This document shows, piece by piece, positions 13,963-21,436 of a DNA stretch of 42,900 nt. The stretch covers positions 1-42,900 of the forward strand of contig JAKPQQ010000299.1 of NCBI GenBank assembly GCA_029557215.1. Direction: 5' to 3'. The notes under the pieces are model-generated. The model was not told the DNA's origin. It saw nothing but the letters and a program-made list of their open reading frames with translations, and made no database searches. Position numbers and translations under genes: made by a program. Numbering within the stretch: the stretch's first letter is position 1; the number at the start of each line of letters is the position of its first letter. The stretch is from Fibrobacterota bacterium (lineage in GTDB: Bacteria > Fibrobacterota > Fibrobacteria > UBA5070).

Positions 13963-14235
13963 TTATGCCGCCAGCGGACGTCGTTGAACGGATGGCAGGC
14001 CTTGAAGGAGACCCGCCGCCGAAAGGTCTTCGTCCAATAGCGGCCAATGGATGCCATATCCCGCCGCCGACAATTCCCATTTCGCTCGCGCCTCGGGGGT
14101 GGCATGGAGAAGCACGGGAAACCACGCCAAAGGCACCGCGAGAGTTCGGCCATCCACAAAATCGACGACAAGGCGATCTTCGTCGAAGCGCACGTCGACG
14201 ATCCTATCCGAAGCTTTAGGTGTTGAAGAACTCAT
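13963..14235 (-). CDS. DUF2442 domain protein
   Basis: 90 residues starting at ATG 14235 (MSSSTPKASDRIVDVRFDED). The family pattern is complete: beta strands RLVVDFVDGRTLAVPLAWFP, then ATPEARAKWELSAAGYGIHW, PLLDEDLSA and LLQGLP near the end. DUF2442 proteins are small, widespread and usually encoded beside a DUF4160 gene, as here; the reading frames overlap by 20 bases with DUF4160 first. The pair is often grouped with toxin-antitoxin-like modules, but no activity is established for it. It is probably co-translated with its partner. Its extent matches the family (80-100 residues). Confidence 0.88.
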   Translation of the reverse strand: MSSSTPKASDRIVDVRFDEDRLVVDFVDGRTLAVPLAWFPVLLHATPEARAKWELSAAGYGIHWPLLDEDLSAAGLLQGLPSVQRRPLAA

Positions 14236-14455
14236 TCCAAGCCTCCTTGCAACGTGCGGCCTTGTCGGCCACAATCACCTCGATCGTACGCAATTCCCTC
14301 GCATTGAACCCGACATTGTCCGCCAATCGCACGGGGTCCAGCCAGAATTTCGCTGAACGATCGTCGCGATCCACGTGGATATGTGGCGGTTCAGTAGCTT
14401 CATGACTGAAAAAGTACCCGCGATAAGGACCCTCGCGGAAAACGGTCGGCGACAT
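14216..14455 (-). CDS. DUF4160 domain protein
   Basis: 79 residues starting at ATG 14455 (MSPTVFREGPYRGYFFS); a GTG two codons earlier is an alternative. Hallmarks of the family are YRGYFFSHEATEPPHIHVD and the C-terminal KEAWNEFF, with AKFWLDPVRLADNVGFN between them. EPPHIHV is the conserved signature. It is the upstream partner of the DUF2442 gene, with a 20-base overlap. No good Shine-Dalgarno sequence is seen. Both genes are of the kind that moves between genomes in small two-gene units. Function unknown. Confidence 0.88.
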   Translation of the reverse strand: MSPTVFREGPYRGYFFSHEATEPPHIHVDRDDRSAKFWLDPVRLADNVGFNARELRTIEVIVADKAARCKEAWNEFFNT

Positions 14456-14544
14456 GCCCACAATCTATGAATGCGGAGTTCGCTATCGCCTCGCCGCGAT
14501 TTTGGGGAATGGTACACTGAATCAGAAACGATCTTTCCACTCCC

Positions 14545-15165
14545 ATGAAATCCAACGACAACCATCCGTTCTACAAGCTTGGACAAAAAGCGGTCTTCCG
14601 TCTGGGCGCGGTCGGCCCCAACCAGTTCGTGGCCGACGGTCTTCCGCAGATCGCCTTCGCGGGCCGCTCCAACGTGGGCAAATCCAGCTTGCAGAACGCG
14701 CTCCTGGGTCGTTCGGGCCTGGTGCGCACCTCCACGACGCCGGGCCGCACCCGCGAGATCAACTTCTTCGAGATCCCCGAAAAGGGATGGTTCGTGGACC
14801 TTCCCGGGTTCGGGTACGCGCGCGGCGGCGACGCGGCCAGCGGCGGATTCGCCAAGCTGGTGGGCGACTATCTGAGCCAGGAAGGCCAGCCGGCCCTGGT
14901 GTTCTACGTGCTGGACGCCGACGTTCCCGACAGCGAAGTCGACACGATCTGCCTCGGGCGGATCCTGGATGCCGGGGTCCCCTGCCAGATCCTGATGAAC
15001 AAGGCCGACCGGCTGGACCAGTCCAAGCGCACCCGCTACCCCGCCATGGTCAAGGAACGCTTCGAGCTCGAATCGGCCCCGCTGTTGATTTCCGCCCGTA
15101 CCGGCAAAGGCCTGGACTCCCTGCGCGACCGGATCCTGTCGATCTTCCAGCCGGATCCCGTCTGA
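14545..15165 (+). CDS. engB: GTPase EngB/YsxC, ribosome biogenesis
   Basis: 206 residues, typical of EngB (YihA/YsxC), a GTPase needed for assembly of the large ribosomal subunit. The G1 motif GRSNVGKSSL is at about residues 40-49. TTPGRTREINFF is the G2 switch region and DLPGFGYAR the G3 motif. NKADRLDQSK replaces the more usual TKAD for G4, and LISARTGKGL is G5. ATG 14545 is the only plausible start; no strong Shine-Dalgarno is present, but TACACT at 14513-14518 could be a -10 giving a 20-base leader. Its stop (TGA) overlaps the mlaE start by one base, so ribosome assembly and lipid transport genes are co-transcribed. Confidence 0.96.
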   Translation: MKSNDNHPFYKLGQKAVFRLGAVGPNQFVADGLPQIAFAGRSNVGKSSLQNALLGRSGLVRTSTTPGRTREINFFEIPEKGWFVDLPGFGYARGGDAASGGFAKLVGDYLSQEGQPALVFYVLDADVPDSEVDTICLGRILDAGVPCQILMNKADRLDQSKRTRYPAMVKERFELESAPLLISARTGKGLDSLRDRILSIFQPDPV

Positions 15166-16028
15166 TGGATTTCCTGGAGGCGGCATCGACGCTACCCTCC
15201 AGGGTGTTGTCCGGGATCGGCGCCGCCTGGTCGCGTTCGCGTCCGGGCCGCGTGGCGCACCTCCTTTTGCAGGTGCTCGCTTCGCCGTTTCGCGGCAAGC
15301 GCGTCACGGCGCGCCAGATCGGCGAGATCTTCCTGCAGCAGATGTATTTCACGGCGGTCGAGGCGGTCCCCATCGTGGTCGTCCTGGCCACGCTCGTGGG
15401 CGGCGTGACGCTCATCGAATTCGCCACGGTGCTCCCGCGCGTCGGGAATTCGTCGTTTCTGGGCGACGTGATGGTCCTGGTGATCCTGCGCGAACTGGGT
15501 CCGTTGTTCACGGCGTTCCTCGTGGCCGGTCGCACCGGATCGGCGCTGGCGACGTTCATCGGGAACATGAAGGTGCACGGGGAGGTCGACGCCCTGGAAA
15601 GCATGGGGATCGACCCGGTGCGGTTCCTGGTTCTGCCCGCGGTCCTGGGGAGCACGATCGGCATGATCTGCCTGTCGCTTTTGTTCACGGCCAGCGCGAT
15701 CTTCGGAGGGTTCATGGTCGCCCAGTTCTTGGCCTGGGCGTTCCCCGGCTCGCTGGGATTGGACATGGACCTCGCCTCGTTCCTGGAACACACCGGCGCG
15801 GCCATCAAGCTGCTGGACGTGGTCGTGATGATCGCCAAGCCGTTTTCCTTCGGGATGGCCATCGCCCTGCTGGCCTGCCTGAACGGACTCGCGCTGGGCA
15901 AGAGTTCGCACGAAGTCCCGCAAGGAACGCGTTCGGCAGTGGTCGACGCCATCGTGGTTGTGGTAGTCTTGGATGGCATCTTCGCCGCCCTGTTCGTGCT
16001 TCCCCAAGTGGGGGTGTACATCCCGTAA
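15165..16028 (+). CDS. mlaE: MlaE-type lipid ABC transporter permease
   Basis: 287 residues with about 5-6 membrane spans, the inner-membrane permease of an MCE (Mla) phospholipid transporter. The family core is complete: FLQQMYFTAVEAVPIVVVLA, LVGGVTLIEFATVLPRVGN, ILRELGPLFTAFLVAGRTGS and ALATFIGNMKVHGEVDALES. The last contains the E-x-DAL-SMGIDP signature that contacts the ATPase. IAKPFSFGMAIALLACLNGL gives the last part. ATG 15165 overlaps the engB stop by one base. The ATPase and the MCE protein follow in the next 2 kb. No MlaB (STAS) or MlaC (periplasmic carrier) gene is nearby. Role: moving phospholipids between inner and outer membranes; direction is not predictable from sequence. Confidence 0.95.
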   Translation: MDFLEAASTLPSRVLSGIGAAWSRSRPGRVAHLLLQVLASPFRGKRVTARQIGEIFLQQMYFTAVEAVPIVVVLATLVGGVTLIEFATVLPRVGNSSFLGDVMVLVILRELGPLFTAFLVAGRTGSALATFIGNMKVHGEVDALESMGIDPVRFLVLPAVLGSTIGMICLSLLFTASAIFGGFMVAQFLAWAFPGSLGLDMDLASFLEHTGAAIKLLDVVVMIAKPFSFGMAIALLACLNGLALGKSSHEVPQGTRSAVVDAIVVVVVLDGIFAALFVLPQVGVYIP

Positions 16029-16106
16029 CGCTTCCGAAGGCTCCATGGAACACTCGACCCACCCCATCTCCAGACGCGCGGCTTTTGCCGGGAAGCGAGC
16101 CCCGGA

Positions 16107-16910
16107 GTGAGCGAGATCCTGTCCGAGGCCTGCGGATTGCGCTTTGGCTACCGCGAAGAAGAAGCCCTGGTCGACGGGGTGGATTTCCAGGTGCGCCGCG
16201 GCGACGTCCGGATCATCTCCGGCGAATCGGGCAAAGGCAAGAGCACGATCCTGCGCTGCCTGGTGGGACTCGAGCAGCCGATGCTCGACGATCTCGGATC
16301 GGCGGCCGGCCAGGTCTTCCTGTTCGGGGAGGACATCTGGGACATCCCCCACTGGCGGTTGCAGGAACTGCGCAAACGCACCGGCTACGTGTTCCAGAAC
16401 AACGCGTTGATTTCCAACATGTCGGTGGAGGACAATATCGCCGTGCCCTTGCGATACCACACCGACCTGCCGGAAGAAGAGATCCACAGGAAGGTCCAGA
16501 AATGGATCGACATGCTTCTCTTGAACGGACACGAGGACAAGCGCCCCGCGCACCTTTCCCTGGGCATGCAAAAGCGCGCCGCGGTGGCCCGCGCGATGGC
16601 CATGGAACCCGAGATCCTGTTCCTGGACGAACCGACCGCCGGTCTGGACGCCAAGAACACCGACATCATGCTTTCCCTGATCGGGAACCTGCGCGCGCTG
16701 TCCAACGTGGCGATCGTGATGGTCACGCACGACTTGGCATCGGCCAAGCCGCTGGGCGGACGCATCGCCCTGCTGCTGGACGGACACCTGCGCCGCGCGC
16801 GCACCATGGAGGAACTCCTGATGTCGCCCGACCTGTACGAACGGGATCTGGTGCGCGAAACCGACGAGCGCAGCGCCCACTTCGACCACGCCAGCGACTT
16901 CCCGGCATGA
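16107..16910 (+). CDS. mlaF: MlaF-type lipid ABC transporter ATPase
   Basis: 267 residues; GTG start at 16107 (MSEILSEACGLRFGYREEE). Walker A is GESGKGKST, the Q-loop VFQNNALISNMSV, the signature LSLGMQKRAA, Walker B ILFLDEPTAGLD, and the H-loop VMVTHDLASA. LSLGM departs from the consensus LSGGQ, but variants of this kind are known in this subfamily. The C-terminal tail after residue 240 is short and acidic. It forms the ATPase of the complex with the mlaE product 78 bases upstream and the mlaD product 11 bases downstream. The 78-base gap holds no promoter I trust. Alternative starts upstream are out of frame. Confidence 0.94.
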   Translation: MSEILSEACGLRFGYREEEALVDGVDFQVRRGDVRIISGESGKGKSTILRCLVGLEQPMLDDLGSAAGQVFLFGEDIWDIPHWRLQELRKRTGYVFQNNALISNMSVEDNIAVPLRYHTDLPEEEIHRKVQKWIDMLLLNGHEDKRPAHLSLGMQKRAAVARAMAMEPEILFLDEPTAGLDAKNTDIMLSLIGNLRALSNVAIVMVTHDLASAKPLGGRIALLLDGHLRRARTMEELLMSPDLYERDLVRETDERSAHFDHASDFPA

Positions 16911-16920
16911 GAGCCGCGAC

Positions 16921-17883
16921 ATGAAGAAAGCCACCTGGAAGGACCTGCTGCAGCTGAAGGAAGTACGCAACTTCCTGACCGGCGCGGTGCTCGTGGCCAG
17001 CTCGATCGTGTTCGCGACCGCGGCGCTGACCTACCTGATCCACAACGACTTCCTGGAGCGCAAGTACACCGTCTACGCCCTCTACGAAGACGGCTCCGGC
17101 ATGGCCAGGGGCGCCAAGGTCCTGCTCAACGGCGTGCAGGTGGGGGTCGTGAGGCAGGTGGGGCTCACTCCCGAAGCGAAGGTGGTCCTGTCGCTGGAGC
17201 TCCAGCTCAAGTACCAGCGCCTGATTCGACAAAATTCGTCGGCCTACTTCAAGCGCGACCGGAACATGGTCTCCGACCGCGTGCTGAACATCGAGATGGG
17301 GGTCGGAGCATCGCCGGTCCTGCGCGAAGGCGACACCCTGGCGCTGGGCGAGCCCAAGGACCTGGAGACGACCCTGGGATCGCTCGCCTCGCTCACGACC
17401 CAGTTCAAGGGCACGCTCACCCGGGTGGATTCGCTCCTGCACCTGGTCACCGACACCAACACGACGATCGGCGCGGTGCTCGTGAAGGACGACCTCTACC
17501 GCAAGACGGTGAAGACCGTGGAGACCGTCGAACGCGCCGCCTCGCACGGCGACCGCGCGATCCGCCGCCTGGACAACGTGGGCGCCTCCATGGAAACGAG
17601 CGTCCCGCGGATCCTGACCGAAGCAGACAGCCTGACCAAGGTGTTGGGGCGGTCGGCCCGAAGCGCCGACACCATGGGACGGTTGGGCGTGCATCTGCTC
17701 CGGCGCGGCGACACGATCGCCGATCAGGTCCGGCTCCTGACCGACGACGGCGCGAACCTGGTCGAACGCGGCCAGGGCATGCTCGACAACACCCAGAAAC
17801 ACTGGCTGGTGGGACGCATCGTGGGGCGCGGCCCCGGGGATTCGACCAAGAAGCAGCCGAAGGCGACGGATTCCGCCAAGTGA
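16921..17883 (+). CDS. mlaD: MlaD-type MCE domain lipid-binding protein
   Basis: 320 residues. One N-terminal membrane segment (FLTGAVLVASSIVFATAALT) anchors it in the inner membrane with the rest periplasmic. The MCE domain is at about 45-120: YTVYALYEDGSGMARGAKVL, then NGVQVGVVRQVGL. A long helical region with repeated TVETVERA/LTEADSLTKVL-like heptads (about 155-290) probably forms a needle or coiled extension, as in longer MCE proteins. The tail is basic (KKQPKATDSAK). The next gene may start at its stop (GTGA at 17880), although a later start at 17931 is preferred. A single MCE domain fits the MlaD rather than the Pqi/Yeb type. Confidence 0.93.
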   Translation: MKKATWKDLLQLKEVRNFLTGAVLVASSIVFATAALTYLIHNDFLERKYTVYALYEDGSGMARGAKVLLNGVQVGVVRQVGLTPEAKVVLSLELQLKYQRLIRQNSSAYFKRDRNMVSDRVLNIEMGVGASPVLREGDTLALGEPKDLETTLGSLASLTTQFKGTLTRVDSLLHLVTDTNTTIGAVLVKDDLYRKTVKTVETVERAASHGDRAIRRLDNVGASMETSVPRILTEADSLTKVLGRSARSADTMGRLGVHLLRRGDTIADQVRLLTDDGANLVERGQGMLDNTQKHWLVGRIVGRGPGDSTKKQPKATDSAK

Positions 17884-17930
17884 GGAGCGATCCGGAATTC
17901 GTCGCCGAAGGCGTTTCCGGAGATATTCTT

Positions 17931-19421
17931 GTGGACATGCGACGACGAACACCCCTCAGATCCGCGGCGAAGGGATCCCTCCTGGCGGCCCTGCTTCCGC
18001 TGTGCGCGTCTGGGCAATTCTTGTCACCACTGGAACCGCGCTCGTTCGGCGAAACCGGACGTCCGGTGGGCCTGGCGGCGTCCGCTTTCGAAGTCTGGGT
18101 CGCCTACCCCCGCACGCTCCTGCAATTCCGTCGCATGGGAACCGAAGGCCCCCGATGGTTCGGCGAAGCCCAGGGCCTGCCGTCGGAAGGACTCGCCTCG
18201 ATCTGCTACGACGAACCGTCCCAGAGCCTGTGGATCAAATCCGTCACCGGCAGGTCGCTGCGGTGGTCGGCGGGGTTCGGCTCGGCCCGCGAAGAATCGC
18301 CGCCCGCAGGCGGTTGTTCGTCGCGACTGGGCAAGGCCTTGGACGTCCCGACGATCGCCAATCTCGCGCCCGCCTCGCCCGGATGGCTGCGGATGGGTTC
18401 CGACCTGGTCGACCCTCGAGGCACGCGCTTCCGGATCCAGTACGCGATGTCGCTGGACGACCGCGAGCTGTGGCTGGCCACCGACGGAGGCGTCTGGTCG
18501 GGCCGACTCATCACCGGTCGCGTCGATCCGCGCCCGGCGGGCCTGGCCGAACCTTGCGCCTACCGGATCTCCCCCGATTCGTCGGGCGCCATCTGGCTGC
18601 AGGGCTGCGAAGGATCGTTCACCGCGCTGGTCGACGAAGTCCCTCGGGCCACCATCCTCGCTTCCGACCCGCGCAATTCGGAACTTGCCTCGCCTCGCAT
18701 CCTGGGTGCAGCCAAGAACCGCGGCATCTGGGTTTCGGTGATTTCGGGATTGGTGCGCCTGTCGGTGGATGGCGTGGAAGAACGATTGGTGGGACGCAAG
18801 GCCCCGTTCGGGGGACGCGTCTTGTCGTGCCTGGACACCCGCGACACGCTGTGGTGCGGCACACAGAATTCGCTCTCCTGGCGGGCAGGTTCCAAGTCGT
18901 TCCAGACCGACCCTCCGCCCTGGGAACATGTCGGGCCCGTCCACGCGATCCAATCCACCCCGATGGGAATCCTGGTCGCCACCAACAAGGGGTTCTGGTT
19001 GCGCTCGGGCCTGGACTGGGTCCGGCCCACCTGGCTCAAGGATGCCGAATCCCGCGCCGTCACGCGCTTTGCGGTGGAACGACAGGAACCGTACCGGGTC
19101 GCCTGGTGGGACGGACGCGAGGTGCGCATCGACACGATTCCCGGCCACGGAGGTTCGACGGACCGCTGGCTTCCCGGGCAGCCCGCCTTGCGCTCCATGT
19201 CCTTCGACCTCGATGGCCGGCTGCATCTGTCGTTGAACGGAAGCTGGGTGATCTGGAACCCCTCCACCGGCGAGCACCGCGAATGGAAAGCCGGACTGGG
19301 ACTGGAAGGCGACGTCTACGACGTGATGCCTCGCGGCGAGCGGGCCATCTTGGCGGGCGAAGGCGGAGGCGCTTCGGTGCGCGTTCCTTCCTACGCTCCC
19401 CCGTCCACCAGGTCCAAGTAG
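17931..19421 (+). CDS. Secreted beta-propeller protein
   Basis: 496 residues. GTG 17931 is preferred (GGAGAT 6 bases upstream), but ATG 17937 is also possible and follows a -10-like TATTCT by 7 bases; a GTG at 17880 would overlap mlaD. The N-terminus is a Sec signal (RRRTPLRSAAKGSLLAALL, then CASGQF). The body has at least seven blades with the pattern of two-component-regulator propellers: ELWLATDGGVWSGRL, AIWLQGCEGSF, GIWVSVISGLVRL, LWCGTQNSLSW, GILVATNKGFWLRSG. No histidine kinase or DNA-binding part follows, so it is a free periplasmic or surface propeller. Its 3' end overlaps the convergent gene at 19391 by 31 bases. Role unknown; operon context suggests envelope function. Confidence 0.75.
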   Translation: MDMRRRTPLRSAAKGSLLAALLPLCASGQFLSPLEPRSFGETGRPVGLAASAFEVWVAYPRTLLQFRRMGTEGPRWFGEAQGLPSEGLASICYDEPSQSLWIKSVTGRSLRWSAGFGSAREESPPAGGCSSRLGKALDVPTIANLAPASPGWLRMGSDLVDPRGTRFRIQYAMSLDDRELWLATDGGVWSGRLITGRVDPRPAGLAEPCAYRISPDSSGAIWLQGCEGSFTALVDEVPRATILASDPRNSELASPRILGAAKNRGIWVSVISGLVRLSVDGVEERLVGRKAPFGGRVLSCLDTRDTLWCGTQNSLSWRAGSKSFQTDPPPWEHVGPVHAIQSTPMGILVATNKGFWLRSGLDWVRPTWLKDAESRAVTRFAVERQEPYRVAWWDGREVRIDTIPGHGGSTDRWLPGQPALRSMSFDLDGRLHLSLNGSWVIWNPSTGEHREWKAGLGLEGDVYDVMPRGERAILAGEGGGASVRVPSYAPPSTRSK

Positions 19422-20782
19422 GTCCGGGCCACCTTGGCCCACGAGAAGTTGCGCAGCGCCGCCCGGGAGCAAAGCGCCGACCACTCGGTCGTGTTGGCGC
19501 GCAACTGCAAGGCCTTGCGCAGATGCTTGAGCAGCGTGTCGGGAGCGAGGTCGTCGAACAGGAATCCGTCGGCGCCGGACTTGGGGAACGGCACGATCTG
19601 ATCGGCCGCGGCACCCACCCGGTGCGCGAGCGTCGGGGTTCCCATGGCCATCGCGCGGGCGAACAGCACGCCACCCGGCTGGTGCGCCACTGGAAGCAAA
19701 AGCAGGTCGGCGCCTTTCAGAACCTTGAGCAAGGTGGCGTCGTCTTTTTGGAACAGATGGATCCGATCGGGATGGTTTGCCGCCACCGCTTCCAGATGGC
19801 GGTGTTCTTCGGTTCCGTGTCCACCCACCACCGCAACGCGGACATCCATCTTCAGAAGATCGGGCATGAGCGTCAGGACATGGTCGATCCCTTTGCCAGC
19901 CCTGAACGACGACGCGAAGACCAGCAGAGGTTCGTTGCCACCCACCAGTTCCATGCGGGATTTGCGCTTCCATTCGTGCAACGCGGCCGGATCGGAGGCC
20001 ACCGACTCGGGAAGGTTCCAGATGGCGTCGTCCACCCCCGGATTCACCGGACTCACCTTGTGGGCCAGCGACCGGAACAATCCTTCCAGTCCGTAGCCAT
20101 GCGAATCCACCAGGATGTCGTGCAGGTATTGCTGGCTGGGCAAGGTCACCTTGTGGGAACAGACCAATCCCGACTTCAAAAGGTTGAGCCGCCCCCAGAA
20201 CTCCAATCCGTCGGCGTTCATCCACTCGTGACCGAGTCCGATGTCGTCCACCCACGACGCGTCGCACAACCCTTGGAACGCCGCGTCCTGGAAGCTGAAG
20301 AGCAACCGGACATTTCCCAGGACAGCTCGCAGGTGGTTCTGGGCGTAGAGGATGGCCAGGCCGCTTTGCCATTCGTGGGCGTGGATCACGTCGGGAATCC
20401 AGTTTTCGGCGGCGCAATCGATCAGAGCCGAGGCGCAGAACACGGCAAAGCGAAGAGCGTTGTCGGAGTGATCGAATCCCAGGTCGTCCAGATACGGATG
20501 GTTGCGTTGCAGGATGGGGTGGTGAACCAACCGGACATGGGGCCACTTGGCGTTGCCACCCAGGATCTGCGCTTCGTCCATCCGCAGGAACGAGGCCTTG
20601 ACGTTGGTCACGACCTTCCAGGCGGAAACATCTGGCGGAGTGTACAACGGCACCGTGATGCGGACATCGTGGCCTTGGGCCTTGTAGGCCTTCGCCAACG
20701 CTTCCACGTCGCGGCCAACGGGAGAGCCGCTGCCCCCGTCGCGCTGCGCGGGATGTTCTGGTGTGAGAAGTTGAATCCGCAT
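19391..20782 (-). CDS. Glycogen synthase-like glycosyltransferase (GT5), divergent
   Basis: 463 residues starting at ATG 20782 (MRIQLLTPEHPAQRDGG). GT-B features of GlgA are recognisable: PDVIHAHEWQSGLAILYAQ, PSQQYLHDIL and PVNPGVDDAIWNLP, then FASSFRAGKGIDHVLTLMP. GlgA normally makes the alpha-1,4-glucan from ADP-glucose. Two features differ: the N-terminal KTGGL loop is replaced by DGGSGSPVGRDVEAL without its lysine, and the C-terminal E-x7-E (PS-FEPCGL) site reads LPVAHQPGGVLFARAMAMG, with no first glutamate. It could therefore use another donor or be a regulatory homologue, although the fold is clear. A promoter candidate (TTGTCG-17-TACAAT) lies just upstream. The gene upstream encodes a 111-residue protein in the same direction. 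Confidence 0.8.
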   Translation of the reverse strand: MRIQLLTPEHPAQRDGGSGSPVGRDVEALAKAYKAQGHDVRITVPLYTPPDVSAWKVVTNVKASFLRMDEAQILGGNAKWPHVRLVHHPILQRNHPYLDDLGFDHSDNALRFAVFCASALIDCAAENWIPDVIHAHEWQSGLAILYAQNHLRAVLGNVRLLFSFQDAAFQGLCDASWVDDIGLGHEWMNADGLEFWGRLNLLKSGLVCSHKVTLPSQQYLHDILVDSHGYGLEGLFRSLAHKVSPVNPGVDDAIWNLPESVASDPAALHEWKRKSRMELVGGNEPLLVFASSFRAGKGIDHVLTLMPDLLKMDVRVAVVGGHGTEEHRHLEAVAANHPDRIHLFQKDDATLLKVLKGADLLLLPVAHQPGGVLFARAMAMGTPTLAHRVGAAADQIVPFPKSGADGFLFDDLAPDTLLKHLRKALQLRANTTEWSALCSRAALRNFSWAKVARTYLDLVDGGA

Positions 20783-20795
20783 TGGGCCTAGTTCG

Positions 20796-20824
20796 ATTGT
20801 ACCGTCACCAGTCCCCCCCGACAA
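20796..20824 (-). promoter_or_regulatory. Promoter candidate of the glycogen synthase-like gene
   Basis: On the minus strand TTGTCG (20824-20819) is followed after 17 bases by TACAAT (20801-20796), ending 13 bases before the ATG. The same TTGTCG with 17-base spacing precedes the next gene upstream (21184-21212). The spacing is ideal for a sigma-70-type promoter. Confidence 0.55.
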
Positions 20825-20839
20825 GCGGGTTCTACAAAA

Positions 20840-21175
20840 TCAGGCCTGGAGGCGCTTGTTTCTTTCGTAAGTCAAGATGGGATCGCACTTTCCAGGGAAT
20901 TTGGCGGTCACCGGATCCTGACAACCCGTGGGTCCGCCCGACTTGGGACAAATCGAACACACGGCATGGAAATGCTCTTCGCTCACCCCGTGCGGAGCCG
21001 ACCCGGCGTTGGGTGCGCCCGCTCCGGTTCCCACTTCGTCGAGCTTCTTGAGGATGCCTTTGATCATGGGGACCACGGCCTGCATTTCGGCGGCGCCGTA
21101 TTGGCTCCCGATCATCTGGGCGTAAAGCTGCAGACTGCGAGCGACGAGTTCCTTCTCTTCCGGAAGCAATGCCAT
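20840..21175 (-). CDS. Small protein with C-terminal cysteine cluster
   Basis: 111 residues; ATG 21175 is chosen because the promoter-like TACTTT ends 8 bases upstream and the longer frame has no ribosome-binding site. The N-terminal two-thirds is helical (PEEKELVARSLQLYAQMIGS, KGILKKLDEVG). The C-terminal third has cysteines in CSICPKSGGPTGC and FPGKC, a possible metal-binding cluster, followed by DPILTYERNKRLQA. No signal peptide is present. I do not recognise the family. It lies 57 bases upstream of the glycogen synthase-like gene on the same strand and shares its promoter type, so the two may be functionally linked. Confidence 0.6.
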   Translation of the reverse strand: MALLPEEKELVARSLQLYAQMIGSQYGAAEMQAVVPMIKGILKKLDEVGTGAGAPNAGSAPHGVSEEHFHAVCSICPKSGGPTGCQDPVTAKFPGKCDPILTYERNKRLQA

Positions 21176-21183
21176 AGTCCAGG

Positions 21184-21212
21184 AAAGTAGTGTCCCATGC
21201 CTTCCCCGACAA
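21184..21212 (-). promoter_or_regulatory. Promoter candidate of the cysteine-cluster gene
   Basis: TTGTCG (21212-21207, minus strand) and TACTTT (21189-21184) are spaced by 17 bases, and the ATG follows 8 bases after the second box. A transcript would start almost at the ATG, so translation may be leaderless. The -35 box is identical to that of the gene downstream at 20819-20824. Confidence 0.5.
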
Positions 21213-21306
21213 CTTTGCAACACCTGAAACAACGGATCGTTGCGCTCCGAAACGGAAACCCTGGGCAAAAGCGACCGCGATCACGATCGGGCGATTCCCC
21301 AATGAT

Positions 21307-21322
21307 TGGCACGCCTATTGAA
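21307..21322 (+). promoter_or_regulatory. Sigma-54-like promoter of the Hsp20 gene
   Basis: TGGCACG-CCTA-TTGAA matches the -24/-12 consensus TGGCACG-N4-TTGC(A/T) at every position but one: the GC at -12 is GA. It sits about 115 bases upstream of the Hsp20 ATG with no other gene between. Several bacterial ibp/hsp20 genes have sigma-54 control. Other nearby candidates are weaker. Confidence 0.5.
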
Positions 21323-21353
21323 TATGAAATCGCTCAAGAAAGGCGGAATTCAG

Positions 21354-21385
21354 TTGTACGGGCGAGGCATGCCTCGCCCCAACAG
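21354..21385. repeat. Palindromic repeat element with TTGTACGGGCGA prefix
   Basis: A perfect 20-base palindrome (GGGCGAGGCA and its complement, 21360-21379) is preceded by TTGTAC and followed by CAACA. The first 12 bases, TTGTACGGGCGA, are identical to the start of the palindrome at the right window edge (42874-42900). It lies between the putative sigma-54 promoter and the Hsp20 gene, so it could fold in the leader transcript. Confidence 0.7.
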
Positions 21386-21436
21386 CGAATTCACGCCAAA
21401 TCCCAGAACCACCACATCCAACCACGGAGAACCACC

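Noticed and set aside
18024..20546. 840-codon and 929-codon open frames across the propeller and glycogen synthase-like genes
   Set aside because: They cover both strands of two recognised genes and encode Arg/Pro/Gly-rich sequence; high GC keeps other frames open.
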